From: Cryobacterium sp. PH31-L1
GTDB taxonomy: Bacteria; Actinomycetota; Actinomycetes; Actinomycetales; Microbacteriaceae
Length of the DNA: 64,000 bases
Assembly: GCF_030063145.1 (NCBI RefSeq)
Contig: NZ_JASISM010000002.1
Coordinates: forward strand, 248,001-312,000
Reading direction: 5' to 3'
Shown here: in pieces, positions 26,016 through 33,642 of the stretch
Position numbering within the stretch: position 1 is the first letter of the stretch
Layout of the letters: each line of letters opens with the position of its first letter
Position numbers and translations under genes: made by a program
The notes under the pieces: generated by a model
Told to the model about the DNA's origin: nothing
The model's input: only the letters and a program-made list of their open reading frames with translations
The model's database searches: none

Positions 26016-26977
26016 CAGTACAACTTTCTCTCAGCGCGGCGGATCACGCGGGTGATGCCCACGGAGATCGCGAGAATGAAAATAAACAGAACCGTGGCCA
26101 GAGCAGACGAGATACCGACGGAGTTGGGGTTTCCCGATTCGAAGGCGGTGCGATAAAAGAGCAGCATCATCACGTCGGTCGCGCCGGCCGGGCTTCCGGA
26201 CGAACCGCCGAGAGCGAACGGGATCGCCATCGCCTCCATGGAACCGATGAAGGTCAACACGGTGATGATCCCGATGCTCGGGGTGAGCAGCGGCAGCGTC
26301 ACGTAGCGAAAACGCTGAAAAGCGGATGCCCCGTCGAGCGAGACCGCCTCGCTGATCTCCTCGGGGATGCCAGCAATCGCAGCGCCGTAGAGCAAAATCG
26401 GAAAGCCGAGCCACTGCCAGGCCGTCACGAACACGACCACCCAGATCGCGAGGGTGGGATCGCCGAGCCAGGGCAGTGCGAGGCCTTCAAGACCGACCCC
26501 GCGGAGGATCGCGTTGACCGGCCCGAACAGCGGCGAGAGCATGAGCGACCACAGATACCCGATCACCATGGGGCTCACCAGGTAGGGCAGGGCGAAGATG
26601 GTCTGAAAGAACCGTTTGCTGCGCTTGCGCTTGTGCAGCAGCGTCGCAATGCCAAGACCGAGCGAATTCTGAAAGATGAACGCGCCAACGAACAGCAGAA
26701 TGTTGTGCGAGAACCCACCCCAGAGCTCGCTGGCGTACGGCTCACGCGTGAGCAGAGTGATGTAGTTGCCAAACCCGACGAAGTCGTCACGGCTCGTGCC
26801 CTGCCACCCGAAGAACGAGTAGCTCAGCGCCGCGAGCATCGGGTAGAGGATCAGCACGCCGAACAGCAGCAGTGCCGGCAACACGAAGACGAGGGTCGAC
26901 CCGAATCTCATGTGCACGCCGGCGTGACTGGCCGTGCGGACAAGCCGCGGGCGACGCGGCGGGAGGGCGATGGCCAT
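26015..26977 (-). CDS. sugar ABC transporter permease (MalF type)
   Basis: Partner permease of the CUT1 importer, about 320 aa with six membrane segments and the coupling loop EEISEAVSLDGASAFQRFRYVTLPLLTP. The ATG at 26977 is chosen: GAGGAG lies 7 bases upstream, and the longer open frame to 27187 would run into the binding-protein gene. It lies 67 bp downstream of the binding-protein stop, with a stem-loop in the gap. Context with murQ and a MurR-like regulator suggests that the substrate contains N-acetylmuramic acid. Confidence 0.92.
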   Translation of the reverse strand: MAIALPPRRPRLVRTASHAGVHMRFGSTLVFVLPALLLFGVLILYPMLAALSYSFFGWQGTSRDDFVGFGNYITLLTREPYASELWGGFSHNILLFVGAFIFQNSLGLGIATLLHKRKRSKRFFQTIFALPYLVSPMVIGYLWSLMLSPLFGPVNAILRGVGLEGLALPWLGDPTLAIWVVVFVTAWQWLGFPILLYGAAIAGIPEEISEAVSLDGASAFQRFRYVTLPLLTPSIGIITVLTFIGSMEAMAIPFALGGSSGSPAGATDVMMLLFYRTAFESGNPNSVGISSALATVLFIFILAISVGITRVIRRAERKLY

Positions 26978-27011
26978 ACGAATTCTCCTCAGCAGAAGGG
27001 GAAAGGGCGAG

Positions 27012-27039
27012 CGTGGTCGGGGCCGAAGCCCCCACCACG
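27012..27039 (-). promoter_or_regulatory. intercistronic stem-loop after the binding-protein gene
   Basis: CGTGGT...ACCACG and GGGGC...GCCCC arms with one C/C mismatch and a CGAA tetraloop. It probably blocks 3' exonucleases or partly terminates transcription, giving more binding protein than permease. Confidence 0.55.
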
Positions 27040-27044
27040 TGATG

Positions 27045-28325
27045 TCAGGAGCCGGGAGTGAACCAGGTGGAGATTCCCGCCTGCAGATCCGCGGCGAGCT
27101 GCTCCGGTGTCTTCTGACCGAGGAACATGGCCTGGATGTCCGGGCCGAGTACCGCAGTTCCGGTCGGGTCGCCGTAGCGAAAGTCAACCAGCAGCAGGTA
27201 GGGAGACGGGTTCGCGAGGTACAGATCGTTCATCTCCTGCATGAGCGGGTCGGAATACTTGACGCCGGCAAGTGGGGAGAACTGCTTGAGCTCATCCCCG
27301 ACCAGCTGGCCGAATTCCACCGTGGTCATCCAGTTGAGCAGGTCGGTCGCCGGTTCCTGCTTGTCGCTCGCGGCGTTGATGCCGAAGCTGCCGTCGGCGT
27401 ACGACGGGGTCACCGCCGCGGGCAACACCGAGCCGGGAGCCGGCGGCACCTGGTAGACGCCCCACTCGGTGTCGGGTGCGGAGTCCTGGAACACCTTGAG
27501 ATCGAACGAACCGCCCGGCCACTGCGCGGCCTGTCCGGCGGTGAACTGCAGCGTGGCATCCGCTACCGCGATGGCGCTCACGTTCGGATCGAAGTACTGC
27601 TGCATCTGCTGCACGAGCGCCAGCGACGCGACGTAGTCGGGGTTGGTGAAGTCGGTCGTGCCGGCCTGAACCTCGGCGCCGAACTCGGATCCGCCGTAGC
27701 GCGCCGAACCGATCAGGTCGTGGAACATGGGCAGCACCCAGTCTTCGCGGGCGCCGAGCGCCATGGGGGTGATGTCTGCGGCGAGCAGGTCGTCCTGCAA
27801 CTGAATGAACTCGTCCCAGGTCTTGGGCTCTTCGAGGTCGTTCGCGTCGAAGATGTCCTTGTTGTAGAACATGTGCATGGTTTGGTACGCGAACGGCACG
27901 CCGTAGGTGACGCCGTCCTCCCGGCCCTGCGCAGCCTGCAGCACGGTCGGTTCGAACAGATCCAGGCCATCGACGACATCGTCGATCGGCGCGAGCTGGC
28001 CGGCCTGGATCGGGCCTTGGGCTCCACCGTAGGCGCGGATCATTGCGACATCGGGGCCGTCCCGCCCGGCGAGACCGGTGGAGAGCAGCTGGTTGTATTC
28101 GGTGGCCTGGAAACCTTCGAATTCCACCGTGACGCCGGGGTTGGCGGCTTCGTAGACGTCGAAGATGCGCTCCCAGTCGGCTGAGCTCGCTGCCTGCCAG
28201 GACCAGACTTTCAGAGTGGTCGAGTCGCCACCGGCGTCGTTGCCGGCATCCCCCGGCGCGCAGCCGGCGAGCGCGAGTGCGCTGGCCGACAGCCCCGCGA
28301 CGAGCATGAGTGTTCTCTTCTTCAT
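27045..28325 (-). CDS. sugar ABC transporter substrate-binding lipoprotein
   Basis: A 426-aa extracellular lipoprotein. The signal peptide MKKRTLMLVAGLSASALALAGC ends in a lipobox with Cys at 22, followed by a flexible Gly/Asp linker. The mature part is a cluster B (MalE-like) binding protein: TTLKVWSWQAASSADWERIFDVY, GPDVAMIRAYG, YGVPFAYQTMHMFYNKDIF and GSFGINAAS. It captures the sugar for permeases 26015 and 25092. The start overlaps the murQ stop (ATGA). Given the murQ neighbour, MurNAc, GlcNAc-MurNAc or anhydro-muropeptides are likely ligands; this cannot be read from the sequence. Confidence 0.92.
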   Translation of the reverse strand: MKKRTLMLVAGLSASALALAGCAPGDAGNDAGGDSTTLKVWSWQAASSADWERIFDVYEAANPGVTVEFEGFQATEYNQLLSTGLAGRDGPDVAMIRAYGGAQGPIQAGQLAPIDDVVDGLDLFEPTVLQAAQGREDGVTYGVPFAYQTMHMFYNKDIFDANDLEEPKTWDEFIQLQDDLLAADITPMALGAREDWVLPMFHDLIGSARYGGSEFGAEVQAGTTDFTNPDYVASLALVQQMQQYFDPNVSAIAVADATLQFTAGQAAQWPGGSFDLKVFQDSAPDTEWGVYQVPPAPGSVLPAAVTPSYADGSFGINAASDKQEPATDLLNWMTTVEFGQLVGDELKQFSPLAGVKYSDPLMQEMNDLYLANPSPYLLLVDFRYGDPTGTAVLGPDIQAMFLGQKTPEQLAADLQAGISTWFTPGS

Positions 28326-29245
28326 GACGTTCCTTTCTGTGGTTCTTCGAGTGCGGCGAGGCGGAGTGCCTCGCGTATGTTGTTGTCGCTCGCGCGCAAA
28401 AGCTCGCGAGCGTGGGGAACCTTGACCGCGCCGAGATGGCGCACGAGCGCCGTCTTGACCTCGCCGTCGCTCTCTGTCAGCAGATCGGCCGCGGCAGCCA
28501 GGCCGAGATCGAGCGCCTGGGCGAGGATGCGTACCGAGCGGTGACGCAGTTTCACGTTGGAGGCGACGAGCGAGACCATGAGGTTGGAGTAGGCCCGACC
28601 GCGACGCACCATAACCGCGGTGGAAAAGCCGTTCAGCACGAACTTCGCGGCCGTCCCGGCCTTGAGCCGGGTTGAGCCGGTGAGAATCTCCGGCCCGGTG
28701 TCGGCGACGATGACAATGTCGGCGAACACAGCGAGCGGCGATTGCGGGTTGCTCGTGACGAGCGCGGTCGTGATGCCCCGCTCCCGCGCAGACCGCAGCG
28801 CGCCCCGAACGTAGGGCGTCGTACCGGAGGCGGTGACGCCGATGGCGACATCGCCCGCGCCGAGAGTCGCCGCGGCGATGGCGCCCTGCTCTTCGGAATC
28901 TTCTGATCCCTCGACGGCGCTCAGCAGTGCGTCGCGGCCTCCCGCGATGTGAGCCACGACCCGGCCCGGTTCGAGATCGAAGGTCGGGATGAGCTCGGCT
29001 GCGTCGAGTACCGCGAGTCGGCCAGAGGTGCCGGCGCCGAAGTAGGCGATCGTTCCGCCATGGGCGAGGGTGACTTCGCCCGCGTCGACGAGGCGGGCCA
29101 TTGCCGGCAGTGCCACCCGAACGGCGGCGGCGACCTCCGCGTCGGCGTCGTTCAAGAGACGCAGGATATCGATCGATTCGAGCCGATCGAGGTGCATCGA
29201 CGCCGGATGGCGACGCTCGGTCCGTGGCAGGTTTGCCGTGTGCAT
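28322..29245 (-). CDS. murQ: N-acetylmuramic acid 6-phosphate etherase
   Basis: Cleaves the lactyl ether of MurNAc 6-phosphate to GlcNAc 6-phosphate and D-lactate, the defining step of MurNAc recycling. The SIS fold shows the signature AYFGAGTSGRLAVLDAAELIPTF and the family phrase TGSTRLKAGTAAKFVLN. Glu84 (DAAEL) and Glu115 (EGSEDSEE) fall at the positions of the two catalytic acids known in the E. coli enzyme. 307 aa and ATG start are normal. It is the first gene of the minus-strand operon with the importer and the serine hydrolase, divergent from the MurR-like gene; the phosphorylated substrate would have to come from a kinase such as the one at 49043. Confidence 0.95.
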   Translation of the reverse strand: MHTANLPRTERRHPASMHLDRLESIDILRLLNDADAEVAAAVRVALPAMARLVDAGEVTLAHGGTIAYFGAGTSGRLAVLDAAELIPTFDLEPGRVVAHIAGGRDALLSAVEGSEDSEEQGAIAAATLGAGDVAIGVTASGTTPYVRGALRSARERGITTALVTSNPQSPLAVFADIVIVADTGPEILTGSTRLKAGTAAKFVLNGFSTAVMVRRGRAYSNLMVSLVASNVKLRHRSVRILAQALDLGLAAAADLLTESDGEVKTALVRHLGAVKVPHARELLRASDNNIREALRLAALEEPQKGTS

Positions 29246-29328
29246 ACTGTCCGTTCGCTGAAATGGTAACCGCCGAGCCGAGTCTTCTGCCTGCGGTATG
29301 AGAAAAAGTATCAGAACTTTAGTCTGCC

Positions 29329-29345
29329 CTGTAAATTATTTACAG
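29329..29345. promoter_or_regulatory. palindromic operator candidate between murQ and the rpiR-type gene
   Basis: CTGTAAATTATTTACAG is a perfect inverted repeat (7-bp arms, 3-bp centre) in the divergent promoter region. The adjacent TTGAAATATT also resembles sites bound by RpiR proteins. It is the natural candidate for autoregulation and murQ control. Confidence 0.55.
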
Positions 29346-29411
29346 TATTGAAATATTCCGTGCCAAGATGGAGCAACAAATCCGCTGTATCCGCGAGAAA
29401 GCGAAGCGCGC

Positions 29412-30278
29412 ATGTCTTCAAACACCCTGACGGCGATGCACCAACGATTGGCCGAGCTGACTCCCACCGAGCAGCGGATCGCCGCGCACGTCCTGGACGA
29501 TCCGAGCGCGGTGGTCGGGGCTTCCATCACCCAGGTCGCCGCAGTGTGCGAGGTCTCCGTGGCCTCCCTGGCCCGTTTCGCCCGCACGCTGGGGTTTGCG
29601 GGCTATGCGGAGTTTCGCCTGGCCATCGCCGTCGATGTCGACCGCGCGACGGCCGGGCGTGAGCGCTTTCAGGTGGGTGACGGCGAGGTCGGGCCCCTCG
29701 ATGACGCCGAGACGACCGTGCGCAAGATCGCGTTTCAGGAGTCGTCGGCCATCGATCAGACCGCGCGTGACATCGATCTCGTGGCCCTCGACACCCTCGC
29801 CGAGCGCATTTCGGGCGCTCGCCGCATCGACATCTACGGCTTCGGGTCCAGTGCGCTTTCCGGCATGGACCTGCAGCAGAAACTTCACCGCATCGGCCTC
29901 TTCGCCCAGTGCTGGAGTGACCACCACATCGCGCTCACCAGTGCTGCGCTGCTCACTGAAGCGGATGTCGCGATCGGCATCTCGCACTCCGGCCGCACGC
30001 TCGAGCTTCTGCAGACGATGGATGTCGCAGCCGGCACTGGGGCCATGACCGCCGCGATCTCAAACGCCCCGAACGCGCCGCTGGCCACCCGGGTTGATCT
30101 TCTGCTCGCGACCTCGGCCAGCGACACCCCGTTCCGGGCCGGCGCAATGTCGAGCCGCATGGCGCAGTTGGCGGTGATCGACTTTTTGCTCGTGCGCATT
30201 GCGCAACGCAACTACGACAGTACGTCTACCAAACTCGAGCTCACCTACCGGGCCGTGCAGGGCCATCGCGTCAACTGA
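29412..30278 (+). CDS. RpiR-family transcriptional regulator (MurR-like)
   Basis: 288 aa: an N-terminal RpiR helix-turn-helix (residues about 1-75: LTPTEQRIAAHVLDDPSAVV, ITQVAAVCEVSVASLARFAR) and a C-terminal SIS domain that binds phosphosugars (IDIYGFGSSALSGMDLQQKL, IGISHSGRTLELLQTM). Placement divergent from murQ and directly before namZ matches MurR of E. coli and B. subtilis, which represses murQ and responds to MurNAc 6-phosphate; the same role is inferred. It ends 22 bp before namZ and probably forms an operon with it. The palindrome at 29329 is the likely operator. Confidence 0.9.
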   Translation: MSSNTLTAMHQRLAELTPTEQRIAAHVLDDPSAVVGASITQVAAVCEVSVASLARFARTLGFAGYAEFRLAIAVDVDRATAGRERFQVGDGEVGPLDDAETTVRKIAFQESSAIDQTARDIDLVALDTLAERISGARRIDIYGFGSSALSGMDLQQKLHRIGLFAQCWSDHHIALTSAALLTEADVAIGISHSGRTLELLQTMDVAAGTGAMTAAISNAPNAPLATRVDLLLATSASDTPFRAGAMSSRMAQLAVIDFLLVRIAQRNYDSTSTKLELTYRAVQGHRVN

Positions 30279-30300
30279 CCACACGAACGAAAGGCCACCA

Positions 30301-31470
30301 GTGCATAACGGCATCGACAGGCTCATCGCCGGAACGCCCGCGCCACTCGTGGCCCGACTGAAGTCCGCACGGCTCGGCTACCTGACCAACGACCTCGCCA
30401 TCACAGCGGATGCCCGCCGCGCGCGCGACGCCATCGTGGCCAGCGGATTCCCTGTGGAGCGGTTCTTCGGCCCTGAGCATGGGTTGAGCGGTCGCGCGAG
30501 CGAGGGAGCCGTCGTGACGAGCGGGCGTGACCCGGCCACGGGCATCCCGGTCGTGAGTCTTTACGGCGATCGGGTGCGTCCGACACCCGCCGATCTCGAC
30601 GGCCTCGATATCGTGCTGGTCGACCTGCCCGACGTCGGCAGTCGTTTTTACACCTACATCTGGACGCTCAGCCACCTGCTCGAGGCCTGCGCCGAGGCGA
30701 ACGTCGCGGTCGTGATCGCCGACCGGCCGAACCCGCTCGGCGGCTCTCTGGCGCAGTCCGAGGGCCCCATGCTCGATGAGGACTGCCACTCGCTCGTCGG
30801 CCGGTGGTCGATGCCGATCCGCCATTCCCTCACCATCGGTGAGGCGGCACGCCACTGGGTGCGCGCGCGTGGCATCGCCGTCGACCTCGAGGTCGTGTCC
30901 GTCGAGGGCTGGGACCGTGCGGAACCGACCTGGGCGATGGATCGACCGTGGATGCCGCCGTCGCTGAACATGCCCTCCGCCGCGACCGCTCTGCTCTACC
31001 CGGGAACCTGTCTTGCTGAGGGCGTCAACCTGGCGGAAGGACGCAGTACGGCCGTGCCGTTCCGGGTGATCGGCGCGCCCTGGCTCGACGGAGCGGCCCT
31101 GGCCGACCGCATGGCGCAACTCGACCTTGCCGGGGTGAGCGCACTCGAATACGGTTTCACCCCGTGGGTGCGGGACTGGGCCGGCGAGGCGTGTACGGGC
31201 ATCATCCTGCACGTGACCGATGCGCAGGCATTCCGCCCGGTGCACACCGGGGTGCGCCTGCTCGCCGCGGTCGAGGAGATCCACCCGGGAATGCTGTCGG
31301 AGCGCACCCACCTGTCCCTGCCGGGTGAGAGTACGGCGACACCGCTGGAGAAGCTGTTCGGCCACCGCGGAGCGTTCGACGAAATCACCGCGGGGGCGTG
31401 GAATGACCGCGCCGCCTTCGAGGTGCCACACTGGGCCGACGCGGTGCGGCAGGATCTGCTCTACGGCTGA
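30301..31470 (+). CDS. namZ: exo-beta-N-acetylmuramidase (NamZ type, DUF1343/GH171)
   Basis: 389-aa DUF1343 protein. Family blocks are clear: RFFGPEHGLSG, TGIPVVSLYGDRVRPTP, VLVDLPDVGSRFYTYIWTLSHLLEA, VIADRPNPLGG, RHSLTIGEAARHW, PSLNMPSAATALLYPGTCL and EGRSTAVPFRVIGAPWLDG. NamZ of B. subtilis removes MurNAc from the non-reducing end of peptidoglycan fragments. Here no signal peptide is present, so the enzyme should work in the cytoplasm on imported fragments. GTG at 30301 is chosen (MHNGIDRLIAG, with AAAGG upstream and the family's first strand); the frame is open to 30199 inside the regulator gene. It is co-directional with the MurR-like gene. Confidence 0.9.
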   Translation: MHNGIDRLIAGTPAPLVARLKSARLGYLTNDLAITADARRARDAIVASGFPVERFFGPEHGLSGRASEGAVVTSGRDPATGIPVVSLYGDRVRPTPADLDGLDIVLVDLPDVGSRFYTYIWTLSHLLEACAEANVAVVIADRPNPLGGSLAQSEGPMLDEDCHSLVGRWSMPIRHSLTIGEAARHWVRARGIAVDLEVVSVEGWDRAEPTWAMDRPWMPPSLNMPSAATALLYPGTCLAEGVNLAEGRSTAVPFRVIGAPWLDGAALADRMAQLDLAGVSALEYGFTPWVRDWAGEACTGIILHVTDAQAFRPVHTGVRLLAAVEEIHPGMLSERTHLSLPGESTATPLEKLFGHRGAFDEITAGAWNDRAAFEVPHWADAVRQDLLYG

Positions 31471-31481
31471 GCCCCGCGCAG

Positions 31482-31856
31482 CTAGAGCGCCACGCCCGCC
31501 GCCCCGACCAGCGGGTCCACCGGCGGATGGATGATGCCGGTGGCCGTTTCGACGGCGAGCCCTGAACGGTACCAGTACTCGAACCCACCGATCATTTCCC
31601 GCACCGAATGGCCCTGCGCGATGAGCGCAGCGGCCGCTTGGGTGGCGCCGTTACAGCCCGGACCCCAGCCGTAGACGACCACGGTTCGCCCGGCCGGAAT
31701 GGCATCCTGCAGCCGAATTGCGCCCAGGGCATGCCCGTGGTCCCACGATGCCTGCATGCGCGTGTCCACGAGAACGTATTCTCCCGAGTCCAGCCCGGCG
31801 GCGGCATCGAGCACGTCCACCTCGTAGGCGAGCTTGGCCGTCAGGTAATCAAGCAT
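31482..31856 (-). CDS. rhodanese-like domain protein
   Basis: 124-aa single-domain rhodanese. It has YVLVDTRMQASWDHGHALGAIRL, the typical DxR-xxxxxxxHIxGA strand-turn, followed by the active-site loop YGWGPGCNGAT with the persulfide-forming Cys, then MIGGFEYWYRSGLAVE near the end. It would carry sulfur or act as a sulfurtransferase. The first 8 bases overlap the KDPG aldolase gene, so it is translated as the last member of the kdgK-aldolase operon, an odd partner for sugar-acid breakdown. The G-C-N-G-A-T loop differs from the classic CxxGxR, so activity is uncertain. Confidence 0.82.
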   Translation of the reverse strand: MLDYLTAKLAYEVDVLDAAAGLDSGEYVLVDTRMQASWDHGHALGAIRLQDAIPAGRTVVVYGWGPGCNGATQAAAALIAQGHSVREMIGGFEYWYRSGLAVETATGIIHPPVDPLVGAAGVAL

Positions 31857-32460
31857 GGGCGATGGCAGCGAGCAGCTCCAGCTGGGCCGGGTCGCCCAGG
31901 GCCGAGCCCACGGCCACGGTGCGCACGCCGTTGGCGAGAAAGAGTGAGGCGTTCGAGGCGTCCATGCCGCCGGTCGCCACGAATTTGGCCTGCGGAAACG
32001 GACCGGCCATTGCGGTGAACCAGGTCGGCCCGAGCAGGCTGGCCGGAAAGGCCTTGAGCCAGGTCAGGCCGGACGCGAGGGCGGCCTGCACCTCCGAAGC
32101 GGTGGCCACGCCCGGCAGGGGTGGCATGCCGGCATCGAACGAGGCGCGTACAATGAGCGGGTCGTAGCCGGGGCTCACCGTGAAGGCGGCCCCAGCTTCG
32201 TGGGCCTGGCGTACGTGTTCGAGAGTCACGACGGTTCCGGCCCCGACCGATTTGCCGCGGTCTGCCCCGGCCGCCACGACCGCACGAAGCGCGTCGATGT
32301 CGCGGCTGGACTGAATCGGCAGCTCGACGCAGTCGATGCCGAGATCCCAGGCCTTCTGTGCCAGCTCCAGGCTGCGCTCAACGCCGAAGCCGCGGAGGAT
32401 GGCCATCAATGGCTGGCCGTCGAGCAGGGGGCTGAGCGAGTCATTCGATAGTGCGGTCAT
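31849..32460 (-). CDS. eda: 2-keto-3-deoxy-6-phosphogluconate aldolase (KDPG/KHG family)
   Basis: 203-aa class I aldolase that splits KDPG to pyruvate and glyceraldehyde 3-phosphate. Motifs: LMAILRGFGVERSLELAQ, Glu46 in CVELPIQSS (proton relay), VGAGTVVTLE, AGAAFTVSPGYD, PLPGVATASEV, Lys136 in WLKAFPAS (Schiff base), and GPFPQAKFVATGG. The ELPIQSS segment differs slightly from the usual ExTxRT, as in the KDPGal and 2-keto-3-deoxy-6-P-galactonate relatives, so a C4-epimer substrate is possible. It lies 19 bp after the sugar kinase and overlaps the rhodanese gene. With the kinase it gives a complete KDG to central metabolism route. Confidence 0.92.
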   Translation of the reverse strand: MTALSNDSLSPLLDGQPLMAILRGFGVERSLELAQKAWDLGIDCVELPIQSSRDIDALRAVVAAGADRGKSVGAGTVVTLEHVRQAHEAGAAFTVSPGYDPLIVRASFDAGMPPLPGVATASEVQAALASGLTWLKAFPASLLGPTWFTAMAGPFPQAKFVATGGMDASNASLFLANGVRTVAVGSALGDPAQLELLAAIAHA

Positions 32461-32479
32461 GTGTGCCTCTCAAAAGCGG

Positions 32480-33361
32480 TCAGTGGATGTGCAGAAAGTC
32501 ACTCGTCGATTGCAAAACCAGCACGGCACGGTCATGCCCGGCCTGCAGGCGCTCGGCGCTGCCCTGGCCCTGCAAGAAGGAATGCAGGTACCCGGCGGCG
32601 AAGGCGTCACCGGCCCCGACCGCCTCGACGACGGCCGTCGGAGTAGCCGGAACGAACACGGTTCCCGCGGGGGAGTACTCGGTCGCGCCGACGTCACCGT
32701 CTTTCACGATCAGGTATGGCACGTGGGGCAGCTTCGTTCGAACGTCGTCGGGGGTGCGCGTGTCCCAGAGGGTGTGAGCCTCATCGAGGCCGACGAAAAC
32801 AATGTCGGCGCCGCTGGCCGAGCGCGCGAGCGCGGGAGCGGCCTCGGCCACGCTCCACAGGGCGCCGCGATAGTTCACGTCGAAGCTCAGCAGTGTTGGC
32901 GCGGCGGCAACCCGAGCGATGACGGCCGCGACCAGCTCGGCACAGCTCGCCGACAGTGCCTCGGTGATGCCAGACATGTGCACGAGTCGGGCAGTTTCGA
33001 GGGGAACCTCAGCGACAGTCACAGCATTCATCAGTGACGCCGCAGAGCCAGCGCGAAAGTACTGCACGCCGTTGCCGGGGTCTTTGAAATATGCGCCGGT
33101 GGGCGCTGAGGCGACCCGGCGCACCCAGCCGGTATCGACCTGGCGTTCGCGCAGAAGCCGTTCTACCCGGCGGCCGAGGGCGTCGTCGCCGAGCTGGCTC
33201 ACCCACGCGCTGGGCGTGCCCAGACTGCACAGGTGTGACGCCACGTTCGACTCGGCACCGCCGACATCGAGGCGAAACGCGTTCGCAGTCTCCAGCGGCT
33301 CGGCCTCAACGGGCGTGACGAGCACCATGGTCTCGCCAATGGTGATCACGGTCTGGCTCAT
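32480..33361 (-). CDS. kdgK: PfkB-family sugar kinase, probable 2-keto-3-deoxygluconate kinase
   Basis: Ribokinase-fold kinase of about 293 aa. N-terminal TIGETMVLVTPVEAEPLETANAFRLDVGGAESNVASHLCSLG is the KdgK-type opening (GE...GGAE-NVA). FDVNYRGALWS and the C-terminal EAVGAGDAFAAGYL carry the catalytic Asp and anion hole. Next to the KDPG aldolase it most likely makes KDPG from 2-keto-3-deoxygluconate. ATG at 33361 (MSQTVITIGE) is chosen because the open frame to 33427 adds only Cys-rich residues read through the operator region. It is the first gene of the operon and divergent from the PLP enzyme; the operator sites at 33384-33417 lie 23-56 bp upstream. Confidence 0.9.
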   Translation of the reverse strand: MSQTVITIGETMVLVTPVEAEPLETANAFRLDVGGAESNVASHLCSLGTPSAWVSQLGDDALGRRVERLLRERQVDTGWVRRVASAPTGAYFKDPGNGVQYFRAGSAASLMNAVTVAEVPLETARLVHMSGITEALSASCAELVAAVIARVAAAPTLLSFDVNYRGALWSVAEAAPALARSASGADIVFVGLDEAHTLWDTRTPDDVRTKLPHVPYLIVKDGDVGATEYSPAGTVFVPATPTAVVEAVGAGDAFAAGYLHSFLQGQGSAERLQAGHDRAVLVLQSTSDFLHIH

Positions 33362-33383
33362 GGCTCCATAGTCGACTATCTGA

Positions 33384-33417
33384 GCGTATATTGCAACACT
33401 GTTGCAAATGCTGCAAC
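33384..33417. promoter_or_regulatory. operator cluster upstream of kdgK and the PLP-enzyme gene
   Basis: 33384-33397 is GCGTATATTGCAAC, the complement of GTTGCAATATACGC found again at 34794 and 34901. It is followed by a perfect inverted repeat GTTGCA-AATGC-TGCAAC at 33401-33417. A similar half (ATTGCAACTGCG) lies near 33467. These are probable binding sites for the IclR regulator at 40863. Confidence 0.6.
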
Positions 33418-33642
33418 ATGCTCGCAAGTTGGCGACGCTTCTGATTAGATAATCGATAACAGAAATTGCAACTGCGTGTGCACGTCATGCAACAACTCGA
33501 TCGGTAAGGTGCAGAAATCAGAGTAGACAACCACCAGCTATCGCCCCGCGACAAGGGCCTCCCGGCTCGCGCGGCCGGCCTCACCGTTGAGCAGTTCCTG
33601 GCCACGCGCCCGACGCTGTCCGAATTCTGGACCCCGCTCCTC

